Below, piece by piece: positions 1-9,006 of a DNA stretch of 64,000 bases; the stretch's first letter is position 1, and each line of letters begins with the position of its first letter. Made by a program: the position numbers and the translations under genes. The notes below the pieces were generated by a model. It saw only the letters and a program-made list of their open reading frames with translations, did not search any database and was not told the origin of the DNA. The stretch spans positions 62,001-126,000 of the forward strand of contig NZ_JACIVI010000003.1 of NCBI RefSeq assembly GCF_014145335.1, read 5' to 3'. Source of the stretch: Aquariibacter albus (GTDB lineage Bacteria; Pseudomonadota; Gammaproteobacteria; Burkholderiales; Burkholderiaceae_C).

Positions 1-670
1 AGATGACCTGGCTGGCGTCGATGGCCACCTCGGCGAACTCGTCGGTGAAGGCCTGGGCGGTGTCGTGTTCGAGCAGGCTGTAGAGCGCGCCGAGCGGGTC
101 GTAGGCCTGTTCGCCGCCGGCCTTGTCGATCTCGTCGACGACCATCACCGGGTTCGCATACTCGCCATCCACCAGGGTCTCGAAGACCTTGCCGGGCCGC
201 GCGCCCTTCCACTGGCTGGATGCCCCCCCGACCAGCCATCCGGCGGTCAGCGAGGACATGCTCATGAAGCCGTAGCCGGTGGCCAGCAGCTTGGCCACTT
301 CGCGTGCGAAGTGCGTCTTGCCGACCCCGGGCGGGCCCAGCAGCAGCATGGGGGTGATCTCCAGCGCGTCGCGGCTGTCATGGCAGAGGGCCAGCTGGCG
401 CCGCAGGTCGTCGAGCACGGCGTGGAAGTTGGGCAGCTCGTCGTAGAGCGGGTCCATCACCGGCAGGCCGCCGGGTTTGACCTGGAAGCGCTCGGGGCCC
501 TTCTCCAGCATGCGCTCGTAGGTGGCGCGCAGGCTTTCGTGCTCCTTCTGCGGCAGCTTGTCGAGGCGCTTCTCGACATCCCCCAGCCGGTAGACCGGTC
601 GCATCTGCGCGATCGGGATGCCGCGGTGCGGCGCCGGGACGGTGACCAGATCGGTGGACGGTGCGGACAT
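1..670 (-). CDS. AAA family ATPase, Lon-like module (partial, cut by left edge)
   Basis: Only the first 223 codons are in the window; the C-terminal part lies beyond base 1. After about 105 residues of N-terminal region comes a P-loop (LLLGPPGVGKTHFA) and later a Walker B stretch (VMVVDEIDKAGG), the arrangement of the Lon/ClpX-type AAA module, which uses ATP to remodel or unfold proteins. The start is the ATG at 668-670, preceded at a good distance by GGAGG. The gene lies downstream of pckG on the same strand but behind hairpins, so it is probably its own transcription unit. A C-terminal Lon protease domain cannot be confirmed or excluded from this fragment; the exact substrate is unknown. 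Confidence 0.8.
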   Translation of the reverse strand, partial: MSAPSTDLVTVPAPHRGIPIAQMRPVYRLGDVEKRLDKLPQKEHESLRATYERMLEKGPERFQVKPGGLPVMDPLYDELPNFHAVLDDLRRQLALCHDSRDALEITPMLLLGPPGVGKTHFAREVAKLLATGYGFMSMSSLTAGWLVGGASSQWKGARPGKVFETLVDGEYANPVMVVDEIDKAGGEQAYDPLGALYSLLEHDTAQAFTDEFAEVAIDASQVI

Positions 671-818
671 CGGAATCCTCCAGACGCACGTAGCCTAGAA
701 CGCAAGCCCATTCCAGCAGAAGCCCCGGGGTTTCAGGCCCGCAACAGCGGGGTGAATCCGGGCTTCTGGCTTGCGCGGGCTTGTGCAAGCCACATGCCAT
801 GCCGCCGCCCAAAGACCG

Positions 819-864
819 AGGGCCCGGGCCCGCGTTCCCCGGAAGGAAGGCAGGCCCGGGCCCT
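819..864 (-). terminator. Inverted repeat downstream of pckG (second hairpin)
   Basis: Perfect 12-base arms (AGGGCCCGGGCC at 819-830 and its complement at 853-864) separated by 22 bases. It follows the tighter hairpin at 880-903 in the direction of pckG transcription. There is no U-tract, so a role as terminator or transcript 3' end is inferred. Confidence 0.35.
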
Positions 865-879
865 GCGGGGCACCGGCAT

Positions 880-903
880 CCGGCGGGGCCTGCGCCCCGC
901 CGG
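880..903 (-). terminator. Hairpin just after pckG
   Basis: Perfect 10 bp stem (CCGGCGGGGC at 880-889 with its complement at 894-903) and a 4-base loop, beginning 13 bases after the pckG stop codon. No run of T follows on the minus strand, so it may act as a Rho-assisted or RNA-stabilising 3' end rather than a classical intrinsic terminator. Confidence 0.45.
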
Positions 904-916
904 ACCGTGTCATGGA

Positions 917-2794
917 TCAGCCGGCCAGCGCGGCTTCCAGCTTGGCGCGGTGCGCCGGCAGCTCGGCCGGCAGGCCCTGGGCCAGCAGCGTGAACAGCTC
1001 GCTGTGCAGCGTCAGCTCCTGCTGCCAGGCGGCGCGGTCCAGGTTCATCACGCTGTCGAAGGCTTCGCGCGAGAAGGCCAGGCCGTCCCAGCGCAGGTCC
1101 TCGTAGCGCGGGCTCAGGCCGAAGAGCTGCTCCTCGGCCGGGGCCTGGCCTTCGACGCGCTCCAGCATCCAGGCCAGCACGCGCATGTTCTCGCCGTAGC
1201 CGGGCCAGACGAACTTGCCGTCCGGGCCCTTGCGGAACCAGTTCACGCAGAAGATCTTGGGCAGCTTCGCGCCCGAGCCTTCCAGCTTGCGGCCCAGGTT
1301 CAGCCAGTGCTGGATGTAGTCGGCCATGTTGTAGCCGGCGAAGGGCAGCATCGCGAAGGGATCGCGGCGCACCACGCCCTGCGCGCCGAAGGCGGCGGCG
1401 GTGGTCTCCGAGCCCATGGTCGCGGCCATGTAGACGCCTTCGGTCCAGTTGCGGGCCTCGGTCACCAGCGGCACGGTGGTCGAGCGGCGGCCGCCGAAGA
1501 TGAAGGCATCGATGGGCACGCCGGCCGGCTGGTCCCAGTCGGCGTCGAGCACCGGGTTGCAGGTGGCGGCCACGGTGAAGCGCGCGTTCGGGTGTGCGGC
1601 CTTGGCGCCGGTTTCCTTGGCGATCGCCGGGGTCCAGTCCTGACCCTGCCAGTCGATCAAGTGATCGGGCGCGGTGTCGGTCATGCCTTCCCACCACACG
1701 TCGCCGTCGTCGGTCAGCGCGACATTGGTGAACACGACATCGCGGGCCAGCGAGGTCATGCAGTTCGGGTTGGTCTTCTCGTTCGTGCCCGGGGCCACGC
1801 CGAAGTAGCCGGCTTCGGGGTTGATCGCGTACAGGCGGCCATCGGCGCCCGGCTTGATCCAGGCGATGTCGTCACCGATGGTGGTGACCTTCCAGCCCTC
1901 GAAGCCCTTGGGCGGCACCAGCATCGCGAAGTTGGTCTTGCCGCAGGCGCTGGGGAAGGCGGCGGCGACGTGGTACTTCTTGCCGGCGGGGGAGGTGACG
2001 CCCAGCACCAGCATGTGCTCGGCCAGCCAGCCCTGGTCGCGGCCCATGGTGGAGGCGATGCGCAGCGCGAAGCACTTCTTGCCCAGCAGCGCGTTGCCGC
2101 CGTAGCCCGAGCCGTAGGACCAGATCTCGCGGGTCTCGGGGTAGTGCACGATGTACTTGGTGCTGTTGCAGGGCCAGGCCACGTCGGCCTGACCTTCGGC
2201 CAGCGGTGCGCCGACGGTGTGCACGCAGGGCACGTAGTCGCCGGTCTCGCCGAGCACGTCATAGACGGCGCGGCCCATGCGGGTCATGGTGCGCATGCTG
2301 ACGGCCACATAGGGGCTGTCGCTCAGCTCGATGCCGATGTGGGCGATCGGCGAGCCCAGCGGGCCCATCGAGAAGGGCACCACGTACAGGGTGCGGCCCT
2401 TCATGCAGTCCTTGAACAGCGCGGGCGTGCCGTCGGGCTGGCCGGTCTCCAGGATGCCGCGCATCGTGGCCGGCTCCATCCAGTGGTTGGTCGGGCCGGC
2501 GGCTTCCTTGGTCGCGCTGCAGATGAAGGTGCGGTCTTCGACGCGGGCGACATCGCTCGGCGCGCTGCGGGCCAGGTAGCTGCCCGGGCGCTTGGCCGGG
2601 TTCAGCGGAATCATCGTGCCGGCGGCGACCAGCTGGTCGCACAGCGCGCGGTACTCCGCCTCCGACCCGTCACACCAATGGATGCGCGCGGCGCCGGTCA
2701 GGCGGGCGATGCGGGCGACCCAGGCGATCAGGCCGGCGTGCCGGACGTACTCCGGGGCCTGCACGGCCACAGATTCAGGAAGGGTGTTGTTCAT
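917..2794 (-). CDS. pckG: Phosphoenolpyruvate carboxykinase (GTP)
   Basis: 625 residues, the usual size of the GTP-dependent class. It converts oxaloacetate plus GTP to phosphoenolpyruvate, GDP and CO2 in the cytoplasm, the entry step of gluconeogenesis. The class-specific kinase loop ([13 protein letters not shown]) is clear, as are the substrate-binding stretch around [20 protein letters not shown] and the nucleotide-binding segment [10 protein letters not shown]. The start MNNTLPES at 2794 was chosen because family members begin here and the upstream in-frame ATG would add an unrelated 23 residues; no strong ribosome binding site is visible. It stands alone, with a 374 bp leader region upstream and hairpins downstream. 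Confidence 0.96.
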   Translation of the reverse strand: MNNTLPESVAVQAPEYVRHAGLIAWVARIARLTGAARIHWCDGSEAEYRALCDQLVAAGTMIPLNPAKRPGSYLARSAPSDVARVEDRTFICSATKEAAGPTNHWMEPATMRGILETGQPDGTPALFKDCMKGRTLYVVPFSMGPLGSPIAHIGIELSDSPYVAVSMRTMTRMGRAVYDVLGETGDYVPCVHTVGAPLAEGQADVAWPCNSTKYIVHYPETREIWSYGSGYGGNALLGKKCFALRIASTMGRDQGWLAEHMLVLGVTSPAGKKYHVAAAFPSACGKTNFAMLVPPKGFEGWKVTTIGDDIAWIKPGADGRLYAINPEAGYFGVAPGTNEKTNPNCMTSLARDVVFTNVALTDDGDVWWEGMTDTAPDHLIDWQGQDWTPAIAKETGAKAAHPNARFTVAATCNPVLDADWDQPAGVPIDAFIFGGRRSTTVPLVTEARNWTEGVYMAATMGSETTAAAFGAQGVVRRDPFAMLPFAGYNMADYIQHWLNLGRKLEGSGAKLPKIFCVNWFRKGPDGKFVWPGYGENMRVLAWMLERVEGQAPAEEQLFGLSPRYEDLRWDGLAFSREAFDSVMNLDRAAWQQELTLHSELFTLLAQGLPAELPAHRAKLEAALAG

Positions 2795-3168
2795 ACCGGG
2801 TCGGGAAAAGTAAAACTGAATCGGGGCGCCGGATTCGAGGCCATCAAACCCCGGCGAAGACATGGGAGCGCCATGCGCGACGCGCCGCAGGCCCGGTGGG
2901 GCGCGGCGTCAGCGTCGGTACGGAGGGGGTGGCCGGTGGCGGCCGGGTGGCCCGTCGGCGCAGTTCGTGGCTGCGGCAGGTGCAGGGATTCTTCTGCGTG
3001 ACCCGGCGAAGGCCTACCTGAGGACATCCCAGGCAAGCTCCCCCGAGCTTACCGCCAGCACCCCACGTTCCGCTGACGAAGGGGACATCCTGTGTCGCAT
3101 GCCGGCGGCAGGGCTGTGACAAGCTGCCACAGGCACGGGGAAATCGGCCCGGGAACGGCCGCGCGCGC
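2795..3168. other. Intergenic region upstream of pckG, no gene seen
   Basis: 374 bases between the pckG start and the stop of the methyltransferase-like gene. Short open frames here lack coding character and a plausible start. An imperfect dyad CTGTGACAAGCTGCCACAG lies at 3114-3132 and could be an operator or a weak 3' hairpin. I cannot point to a convincing -35/-10 pair for pckG, although promoter and control sites must be expected here. Confidence 0.5.
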
Positions 3169-3672
3169 TCAGCGGGCGGCCCGTCGGGGCAGGAAGCGAC
3201 CGCGGCCGCGGGCGTAGTCCGCGTAGCCGGGATGGACGCGGCCCATCCAGGCCTCCTCCATCGCCGCTTTCCCGTGCAGCACGCCGGCCAGCAGGACCAA
3301 CAGTCCGATCGCCAGCAGGGGCGAGGCAGCGACCAGGGTCGCAGCCCCGCCGCACAGCATCACGGCGCTGTACATCGGATGGCGCACCCAGCGGTAGGGG
3401 CCGCCGCAGACCAGCCGGCCGCCCGCCTGCGGTTCGGGGTGGATGCGGAAGTTGCCCAGGCCCTGCGCGCCGACCGCGGCGGCCATCAGCGCCAGCCCGG
3501 CCAGGCCCAGGCCGACCGCCGCCCCGCCCTGCAGGGCGGACGCCGTCACCCAGCCGCTGGCGGCCTGGGCCAGCAGGCCGGCGATCAGCAGGCACTGCAG
3601 CGCCACCAGCCCCCGGCCGAGGCGGCGGGCCGCGGATTCGCTGCCGCCGCGCAGGCCCGCCGGGGCGCTCAT
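3169..3672 (-). CDS. Isoprenylcysteine carboxyl methyltransferase-like membrane protein
   Basis: 167 residues with four or so hydrophobic segments and the C-terminal signature of the ICMT/PEMT superfamily: CGGPYRWVRHPMYSA (residues about 88-102) followed by a membrane pair and a terminal HPGYADYARGRGRFLP. Such bacterial proteins are membrane-bound methyltransferase-like enzymes using S-adenosylmethionine; the substrate is not known, as bacteria lack prenylated CAAX proteins. The ATG overlaps the gspF stop codon by four bases (ATGA), so it is probably translated by coupling with gspF. Confidence 0.8.
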   Translation of the reverse strand: MSAPAGLRGGSESAARRLGRGLVALQCLLIAGLLAQAASGWVTASALQGGAAVGLGLAGLALMAAAVGAQGLGNFRIHPEPQAGGRLVCGGPYRWVRHPMYSAVMLCGGAATLVAASPLLAIGLLVLLAGVLHGKAAMEEAWMGRVHPGYADYARGRGRFLPRRAAR

Positions 3673-4895
3673 CGCACCCAGGTGTTCAGCTCGATGATCG
3701 GCAGCAGCACGGCCAGCACGATCACCATCACCACCACGCCCATGCCGACGACGAGCAGCGGTTCCAGCAGCGTGGCCACGGCCATCGCGCGCCGCTGCAC
3801 CTCGGCGCCGAGCTGGCCGGCCGCGCGGTCGAGCATCTCGCCCAGGCGGCCGGTCTGCTCGCCCAGCCGGGCGAACATGGCCAGCAGGCCCGGGAAGCGC
3901 TTCTTGCCGGCCAGGGCCGCGGCCAGCGGTGCACCCTCCCGCACCTGCACCAGGGCAGCGAGGGCATCGGCCCGCATGGCGCGGTTGTTCAGCGTCTCGG
4001 CGGCGGCCTGCAGGGCCTTGAGGATGGGCACGCCCGCCCCGGCCAGCAGGGCCAGGGTGGCTGCGAAGCGGGCCGCGTTGTAGCCACGCGCGAGGCGCCC
4101 GATCAGCGGCAGGCCCAGCCAGGCCGCGTCGAAACGCAGTCGGAAGGCTTCCTGCCGCCGGGCCTGCAGCAGGCCCAGCACCGCGCCGGTGCCCAGCAGC
4201 AGGCAGAGCAGGCCCCATTGCCGCACGAAGTCGCTGACGGCGAGCATCGCCACCGTCAGGAAGGGCAGGGCGCGCTTGCCACCGGCAAAGACACCTGCCA
4301 CCTGGGGCACCACATAGCTGACGAGGAAGGCCACGATCAGCACCGCGATGCCCGAGACGATGGCCGGGTAGAGCGCCGCCCCGATCAGCTTGGCGCGCAG
4401 GGCCTGCCGGGCTTCCAGGTCCTCGGCCAGGCGTTCGAGCACGGCGCCGAGCGCGCCGCTCTGTTCGCCGGCGGCCACCACCGCGCGATAGACCTCATCG
4501 AACTCCCGCGGGTGCGCGCCCAGCGCGCGGGCGAAGGGGCTGCCGCCATTCACCTCGGCCCGCAGCTCGGCCAGCAGCTCGCGCAGCGGGGCGCCCTCGG
4601 CCTCTTCGGCCAGCGCGGTCAGCGCACGTTCCAGGGGCAGGCCCGCGCCGACCAGGCCGGCGAGCTGCCGCGTCCACAGCGCCAGGCCGGTGCCCGAGAA
4701 GATGCGCCGCCGCAGGCCGAAGCTGCGGCGCCCGCCGGCCTCGGCGGCTGGCCCTGCCGCGACCGGCGAGACCGCCATCGGCACCAGGCCCTGGGCCCGC
4801 AGCAGGCCGCGCAGCGCACGGGCGTTGTCGGCCTCCAGCAGGCCCTTGCGGGGACGGCCGTCGGCGTCGAGGGCTTCGTAGCGGTAGGCCGGCAT
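3669..4895 (-). CDS. gspF: Type II secretion system inner membrane protein GspF
   Basis: 408 residues, normal length for GspF/PilC. It starts with the typical MPAYRYEALDADGRP and has two repeated GspF domains (about residues 70-195 and 270-400), each followed by membrane segments; the conserved GAGLPLERAL and PLLVVGMGVVVMVIVLAVLLP stretches are present. The family forms the platform in the inner membrane that works with the GspE ATPase to assemble pseudopili. No other gsp gene is near; it sits 19 bases after tatC and overlaps the next gene. Because T2SS substrates are often pre-exported by Tat, the position next to tatC could be meaningful, but this is inference. Confidence 0.93.
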   Translation of the reverse strand: MPAYRYEALDADGRPRKGLLEADNARALRGLLRAQGLVPMAVSPVAAGPAAEAGGRRSFGLRRRIFSGTGLALWTRQLAGLVGAGLPLERALTALAEEAEGAPLRELLAELRAEVNGGSPFARALGAHPREFDEVYRAVVAAGEQSGALGAVLERLAEDLEARQALRAKLIGAALYPAIVSGIAVLIVAFLVSYVVPQVAGVFAGGKRALPFLTVAMLAVSDFVRQWGLLCLLLGTGAVLGLLQARRQEAFRLRFDAAWLGLPLIGRLARGYNAARFAATLALLAGAGVPILKALQAAAETLNNRAMRADALAALVQVREGAPLAAALAGKKRFPGLLAMFARLGEQTGRLGEMLDRAAGQLGAEVQRRAMAVATLLEPLLVVGMGVVVMVIVLAVLLPIIELNTWVR

Positions 4896-4914
4896 CGGGG
4901 ATCGGCCCGCGGGC

Positions 4915-5700
4915 TCAGGCGGCCGGGGGGTGGTCGGCCTCGGGCGCGCGGGTGTGCTTCAGGAAGAGCTGCGCCGCCCAGATGCCGACTTCATAGAGCA
5001 GGCACATCGGGATGGCCAGCGCCAGCTGCGAGATCACGTCCGGCGGCGTGACGACCGCCGACAGGATGAAGGCGCCGACGATGAAGTAGCTGCGGAACTT
5101 GCGCAGCTGCTCGACCGAGACCACGCCGATGCGCACCAGCACCACCACCGCCACCGGCACCTCGAAGGCCAGGCCGAAGACCAGGAAGAGCGTGATCACG
5201 AAGCTGAAGTACTGCTCGATGTCCGGGGCGGCCGAGATGCTGCTGGGCGCGAAGTTCTGGATGAACTGCGACATGCCCGGGATCACGATGAAGTAGCAGA
5301 AGGCCACGCCCGAGAAGAACAGCAGCGTGCTCGATACCACCAGCGGCAGCACCAGCTTCTTCTCGTGGCTGTAGAGCCCGGGGGCGACGAAGGCCCAGAC
5401 CTGGTAGAGCACCGCCGGCAGCGCGACCATGAAGGCGGCCATCAGCGTCATCTTCAGCGGCACCAGGATGGGCGAGATCACATTGGTGGCGATCAGCGTC
5501 GTGCCGGGCTTGAGGTGGGCCACCAGCGGCGCGGCCAGCAGGTCGTAGAGGCCCGAAGGCCCGGGCCAGACCGCCAGCACGGCAAAGGCGATGCCGACCG
5601 CGATCAGCGCGCGGATCAGGCGGTCGCGCAGCTCGATCAGGTGAGCGACGAAAGGCTGTTCGCTGCCTTCGAGCTCGTCGCGGGGTTCAGGGGTGCTCAC
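4915..5700 (-). CDS. tatC: Twin-arginine translocase subunit TatC
   Basis: 261 residues with six membrane segments. The conserved N-terminal HLIELRDRLIRALIAV and the loop MPGMSQFIQNFAP-type region are present, as is the FGLAFEVPVAVVVL helix. TatC is the core receptor that recognises twin-arginine signal peptides and with TatA and TatB moves folded proteins across the inner membrane; the two PhoX-like proteins of this window carry such signals. The start is a GTG at 5698-5700, since no in-frame ATG occurs before the first helix. It lies 48 bases after tatB. Confidence 0.96.
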   Translation of the reverse strand: MSTPEPRDELEGSEQPFVAHLIELRDRLIRALIAVGIAFAVLAVWPGPSGLYDLLAAPLVAHLKPGTTLIATNVISPILVPLKMTLMAAFMVALPAVLYQVWAFVAPGLYSHEKKLVLPLVVSSTLLFFSGVAFCYFIVIPGMSQFIQNFAPSSISAAPDIEQYFSFVITLFLVFGLAFEVPVAVVVLVRIGVVSVEQLRKFRSYFIVGAFILSAVVTPPDVISQLALAIPMCLLYEVGIWAAQLFLKHTRAPEADHPPAA

Positions 5701-5748
5701 GCTTGCGGGGACGGCAATTGGGGGCAGGGCCGGAGGGCCCCGCGGGCA

Positions 5749-6240
5749 TCAGCGCGAGGGACGCGGCGGACGGAAACGGGCCACCCGCGCGGCGCCGGAC
5801 TGCACATGGCCGCGCACGCCGTGGCGGTGGCGGTACCACTGCGGCACGGCGGCACGCTTGGCCCGCCAGTTCTTGCGGGGCGCGCGGGCGCCGGGCGGTT
5901 CGCGCAGCGGATCGTTGTAGCCGGCCGGGGTGTCGACGGACTGCACCGAGCCGTCCAGGGCCTGCCAGCCCGGGTCGAGGGCGTTCTGGGTGTCGCGCAG
6001 CTCCTGCTGCACGGTCTGCTCGACGTTGCGCGCGGCCGTCTCGACTTCGCGGCGCATCTTCTGCAGCTCTTCGAGCTCCATCGAGCGGTTGACCTCGGCC
6101 TTCACGTCGGCGACGTAGCGCTGCGCCTTGCCGAGCAGGTGGCCCACGGTGCGGGCCACCTTGGGCAGCTTCTCGGGGCCGATGACGATCAGCGCCACCG
6201 CGCCGATCAGCGCGAGCTTGTCGAAGCCGAAATCGATCAT
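5749..6240 (-). CDS. tatB: Sec-independent translocase protein TatB
   Basis: 163 residues: one N-terminal membrane helix ([20 protein letters not shown]), the GPEKLP hinge, then an amphipathic helix and a long charged tail with arginine and alanine. TatB forms the substrate receptor complex with TatC. The Glu residue in the first helix is replaced by Asp (FDKL), which is common in TatB of this group. The gene follows tatA by 29 bases and precedes tatC, the usual order. Confidence 0.95.
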   Translation of the reverse strand: MIDFGFDKLALIGAVALIVIGPEKLPKVARTVGHLLGKAQRYVADVKAEVNRSMELEELQKMRREVETAARNVEQTVQQELRDTQNALDPGWQALDGSVQSVDTPAGYNDPLREPPGARAPRKNWRAKRAAVPQWYRHRHGVRGHVQSGAARVARFRPPRPSR

Positions 6241-6269
6241 CGCCGGGCGGTCGGGTCAGCAGCCGGCGT

Positions 6270-6521
6270 TCAGCCGCGGGTCTTCGCGTCGACGTCGACG
6301 GTGCGTGCCGCGTCGGCGGCCTGCTGGGCCGTGACCTGCGCGGGGGCCGGAGCATTCGCCTCGCCCGCCGGGGCGCCGCTGCTGCCGTCCTTCATGCCGT
6401 CCTTGAAGCCCTTGACCGCGCCGCCCAGGTCGCTGCCGATGTTCTTGAGTTTCTTGGTGCCGAAGACCAGCACCACGATGAGCAGCACGATCAGCCAATG
6501 CCAGATGCTGAAGGAACCCAT
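6270..6521 (-). CDS. tatA: Twin-arginine translocase subunit TatA
   Basis: 83 residues with the TatA/E pattern: [25 protein letters not shown] membrane helix and hinge, then the conserved [13 protein letters not shown] amphipathic helix and a short flexible tail. TatA oligomerises to form the protein-conducting element. An AGGAGA ribosome binding site stands 8 bases before the ATG. First gene of tatABC; a hairpin and a -10-like TAAACT lie between it and hinT. Confidence 0.96.
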   Translation of the reverse strand: MGSFSIWHWLIVLLIVVLVFGTKKLKNIGSDLGGAVKGFKDGMKDGSSGAPAGEANAPAPAQVTAQQAADAARTVDVDAKTRG

Positions 6522-6536
6522 GTCAGATCTCCTGAA

Positions 6537-6569
6537 GGCCCGCGCCAGCGGGCCAAAGTGGTGAGTTTA
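6537..6569 (-). promoter_or_regulatory. Possible tat operon promoter element and leader hairpin
   Basis: A -10-like TAAACT (minus strand, 6564-6569) without a good -35 lies in the hinT-tatA gap. Just downstream is a 7 bp perfect stem (GGCCCGC at 6537-6543, complement at 6548-6554, 4-base loop) directly before the tatA ribosome binding site. It could end hinT messages or protect the tat message. Confidence 0.3.
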
Positions 6570-6589
6570 GGGGAGGGCCGATGACGGCT

Positions 6590-6937
6590 TCAGCCGCGGG
6601 CCCAGGGGCGCGGACCGCCCATGAAGTGCAGGTGCAGGTGGCCGACTTCCTGGCCGCCGTCGGCGCCGGTGTTCACGATGGTGCGGAAGCCGTTCGTCAC
6701 GCCCAGTTCGGCCATCAGCCGCACGCCCACCGTCATCATGTGGCCCAGCAGGCCGGCATGCTCGGGGCCGGTCTCGGCCATCGAGGCGATGTGCTGCTTC
6801 GGAATGATCAGGATGTGCACCGGCGCCCAGGGCGCGATGTCGTGGAAGGCGAGCATCTGCTCGTCCTCGAAGACCTTGCGGGCCGGAATCTTGCCGTCGA
6901 CGATCTTGCAGAAGATGCAGTTCGGGTCCTGGCTCAT
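6590..6937 (-). CDS. hinT: HIT family (HinT-type) purine nucleoside phosphoramidase
   Basis: 115 residues, the standard size. N-terminal CIFCKIVDGKIPARKVFED and the C-terminal histidine triad HLHLHF are intact. HinT hydrolyses aminoacyl-AMP and AMP-phosphoramidate type bonds in the cytoplasm; the exact biological role is not settled. The place between the his genes and tatABC is the usual Burkholderiales arrangement, and it probably shares their transcript. No good ribosome binding site is visible before the ATG. Confidence 0.94.
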   Translation of the reverse strand: MSQDPNCIFCKIVDGKIPARKVFEDEQMLAFHDIAPWAPVHILIIPKQHIASMAETGPEHAGLLGHMMTVGVRLMAELGVTNGFRTIVNTGADGGQEVGHLHLHFMGGPRPWARG

Positions 6938-6955
6938 GGGGAGGGTCTTTCGCAG

Positions 6956-7333
6956 TCAGGCCGGCTCGTCGATCGGCCGACGGTCGTTCAGGTGGATCCA
7001 GCCGCGCACGATGCGCACGAGGAACCAGACGGAGATGCCGGTCCAGGCCAGCCAGCCCGGCAGCACGAAGAGGAACCACAGCGGGAAGGTCAGCAGGTAG
7101 AGCCCGCCGGCCCAGAGCACGCTGCGGATGCGCCAGCGGAAGTGGCTGGCCTGCCAGGTGCCGGCGGCTTCCTCGCGCTTGACCAGGTCGAGCACGATGG
7201 CGATCAGCAGCAGCACGATGCCTGGCTGCAGGCTGGGGATCACCGCCCCCACCGCCACCACCGCATGCAGCAGGTAGCTGACCACGCCGACGGTACGCAG
7301 CGCACGTTCCTGGTCTTCGGGCAGCACGATCAT
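6956..7333 (-). CDS. Small membrane protein of the his-tat cluster (DUF4870-like)
   Basis: 125 residues with three to four membrane helices (about residues 13-35, 36-50, 73-92 and 93-110) separated by a basic loop. I do not know its function. Proteins like it are found at this position between hisE and hinT in many Burkholderiales, which suggests a conserved but uncharacterised membrane role. It follows hisE by 24 bases on the same strand. Confidence 0.75.
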   Translation of the reverse strand: MIVLPEDQERALRTVGVVSYLLHAVVAVGAVIPSLQPGIVLLLIAIVLDLVKREEAAGTWQASHFRWRIRSVLWAGGLYLLTFPLWFLFVLPGWLAWTGISVWFLVRIVRGWIHLNDRRPIDEPA

Positions 7334-7357
7334 GGCTTGCGGGTCCGGCAGGGCCGC

Positions 7358-7717
7358 TCAGCGCTCGCCGGCTTCGCGGGCCTGGGCCTTGCGCGCGGCG
7401 AACTCCTCCAGCCCCGAGAGTCCTTCCCGGCGGCGCAGTTCCGCCAGCACCTCGGCGGGCCGCACCCCGGCATCGGCCAGCGCGATCAGGGCGTGGAACC
7501 ACAGGTCGGCAGCCTCGTAGACCACCTGCTGGCGCTCGCCTCCCTTGGCAGCGATCACCAGCTCGGTGGCCTCCTCGCCGACCTTCTTCAGGATGCTGTC
7601 GCGGCCCTTGTGGAAGAGGCGGGCGACATAGCTCTTGTCGGGGTCGCCGCCGCGGCGCTGCGCGATCACGTCGGCCAGGCGCTCCAGGGTGTCGTCGCTG
7701 TTCAGGTCGTGACTCAT
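7358..7717 (-). CDS. hisE: Phosphoribosyl-ATP pyrophosphatase
   Basis: 119 residues of the all-alpha MazG-like fold. The motifs [30 protein letters not shown] and the acidic metal-binding helix YEAADLWFH are present. It hydrolyses PR-ATP to PR-AMP and pyrophosphate, the second step of histidine synthesis. The ATG overlaps the hisI stop by four bases (ATGA), so translation is coupled. HisE and HisI are separate proteins here, not the fused HisIE of enterobacteria. Confidence 0.96.
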   Translation of the reverse strand: MSHDLNSDDTLERLADVIAQRRGGDPDKSYVARLFHKGRDSILKKVGEEATELVIAAKGGERQQVVYEAADLWFHALIALADAGVRPAEVLAELRRREGLSGLEEFAARKAQAREAGER

Positions 7718-8145
7718 CGGGCGTAGATGGTGTCGGGGTCTTTCAGCACCGCGTCGACCGCCTGCCAGCGGGCGTCGGCGCCCCGCCCTTCGAGCCGCTC
7801 GAAGAAGCAGCTGTGGCGGCCGGTGTGGCAGGCGATGCCGGGTTCGTGCCCGAGCTGGGTGACCTTCAGCAGCACCACGTCCTGGTCGCAGTCCAGGCGG
7901 ATCTCGTGGACCTGCTGCACATGGCCGCTTTCCTCGCCCTTGCGCCACAGGCGCTGCCGCGAGCGGCTGTAGTAGACGGCGCGGCCCAGCTCGGCGGTCA
8001 GCGCCAGGGCCTCGCGGTTCATCCACGCGAACATCAGCACGTCGCCGCTGCCCTGCTCCTGGGCGATCACCGGCACCAGGCCGTCGGCGTCCCAGCGCAC
8101 GGCATCCAGCCAGGCGCCGGCCGGCGTGCTCGGGCCCGCGCTCAT
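7714..8145 (-). CDS. hisI: Phosphoribosyl-AMP cyclohydrolase
   Basis: 143 residues. The zinc and magnesium binding motifs [13 protein letters not shown] and [10 protein letters not shown] and the substrate-binding stretch WRKGEESGH are all present. It opens the adenine ring of PR-AMP, the third step of histidine synthesis. The start overlaps the hisF stop codon (ATGA) and its own stop overlaps the hisE start, giving a tight hisF-hisI-hisE run. Confidence 0.96.
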   Translation of the reverse strand: MSAGPSTPAGAWLDAVRWDADGLVPVIAQEQGSGDVLMFAWMNREALALTAELGRAVYYSRSRQRLWRKGEESGHVQQVHEIRLDCDQDVVLLKVTQLGHEPGIACHTGRHSCFFERLEGRGADARWQAVDAVLKDPDTIYAR

Positions 8146-8921
8146 TGCCGCACCGGGATGCCCCGGCTCGCCATCAGGGCCTTGGCCTCGCCGACCGTGT
8201 GGTCGCCGTAGTGGAAGATGCTCGCGGCCAGCACGGCATCGGCGCGGCCGAGGGTCACGCCGTCGGCCAGGTCGTCGAGCTTGCCGACGCCGCCCGAGGC
8301 GATCACCGGCACCGGCACCGCATCGCTGACCGCGCGGGTCAGGTCCAGGTCGAAGCCGCTGCGCGTGCCGTCGCGGTCCATGCTGGTCAGCAGGATCTCG
8401 CCGGCGCCGAACTCGGCCATCTGCCGGGCCCAGGCCACGGCATCGAGGTGCATGTTCTTGCGGCCGCCGTGGGTGTAGACGTCCCAGCCCGGGCCCTTGG
8501 CCGCCAGGTCCTCGCCCGTGCGGCGCTTGGCATCGATGGCGACCACGATGCACTGCGCGCCGTAGCGCTCGCTGGCCTCGCGGATCAGCTCGGGCCGCGC
8601 GACGGCGGCGGAATTGAAGCTCACCTTGTCGGCCCCGGCATTGAGCAGCCGGCGCACATCGTCGACGCTGCGCACGCCGCCGCCGACCGTCAGCGGAATG
8701 AAGACCTGCGAGGCCACCGATTCGATGATCGGCAGGATCAGGTCGCGGCCGTCGCTGGTGGCGGTGATGTCGAGGAAGGTCAGCTCGTCGGCGCCCTGCT
8801 CGTTGTAGCGGGCCGCGATCTCGACCGGGTCGCCGGCATCGCGCAGCTCGACGAAATTGATGCCCTTGACGACGCGACCACCGGTCACGTCCAGGCAGGG
8901 AATGATGCGTTTGGCGAGCAT
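8142..8921 (-). CDS. hisF: Imidazole glycerol phosphate synthase subunit HisF
   Basis: 259 residues, TIM barrel. It begins [20 protein letters not shown] and contains the catalytic Asp of that motif, the second Asp in [10 protein letters not shown] and the phosphate-binding [12 protein letters not shown]. With HisH it makes imidazole glycerol phosphate and AICAR from PRFAR and ammonia. The partner genes hisH, hisA, hisB and others are not in the window. No ribosome binding site precedes the ATG, but a -10-like TACACT sits 9 bases upstream, so a leaderless or very short-leader message is possible. Confidence 0.97.
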   Translation of the reverse strand: MLAKRIIPCLDVTGGRVVKGINFVELRDAGDPVEIAARYNEQGADELTFLDITATSDGRDLILPIIESVASQVFIPLTVGGGVRSVDDVRRLLNAGADKVSFNSAAVARPELIREASERYGAQCIVVAIDAKRRTGEDLAAKGPGWDVYTHGGRKNMHLDAVAWARQMAEFGAGEILLTSMDRDGTRSGFDLDLTRAVSDAVPVPVIASGGVGKLDDLADGVTLGRADAVLAASIFHYGDHTVGEAKALMASRGIPVRQ

Positions 8922-8930
8922 GATCGATTC

Positions 8931-8936
8931 AGTGTA
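8931..8936 (-). promoter_or_regulatory. -10-like element directly before hisF
   Basis: TACACT on the minus strand, 9 bases before the hisF ATG, without a recognisable -35. With a terminator of ftsZ immediately upstream, hisF needs its own promoter, and this is the best candidate. Confidence 0.35.
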
Positions 8937-8972
8937 GGTCAGGGGCGGCGCCCGCCGCGCCGCCCCGTCCCG

Positions 8973-8996
8973 GGATGCCCTGCCCCCAGGGCATCC
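8973..8996 (-). terminator. Hairpin ending the dcw operon after ftsZ
   Basis: Perfect 10 bp stem (GGATGCCCTG at 8973-8982, complement at 8987-8996) with a loop of four C, starting 10 bases after the ftsZ stop codon. No U-tract follows. It separates ftsZ from hisF. Confidence 0.55.
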
Positions 8997-9006
8997 GGCC
9001 CCGTGC

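Noticed and set aside
65-3001. Very long plus-strand open frame opposite the AAA ATPase and pckG
   Set aside because: It is the antisense shadow of well supported minus-strand genes; the translation is His-, Gly- and Arg-rich without any family motif, typical for GC-rich DNA.
3114-3132. Imperfect dyad CTGTGACAAGCTGCCACAG as a CRP-like site for pckG
   Set aside because: The half sites do not match a CRP consensus and the distance to pckG (over 300 bases) is large; kept only as a note.
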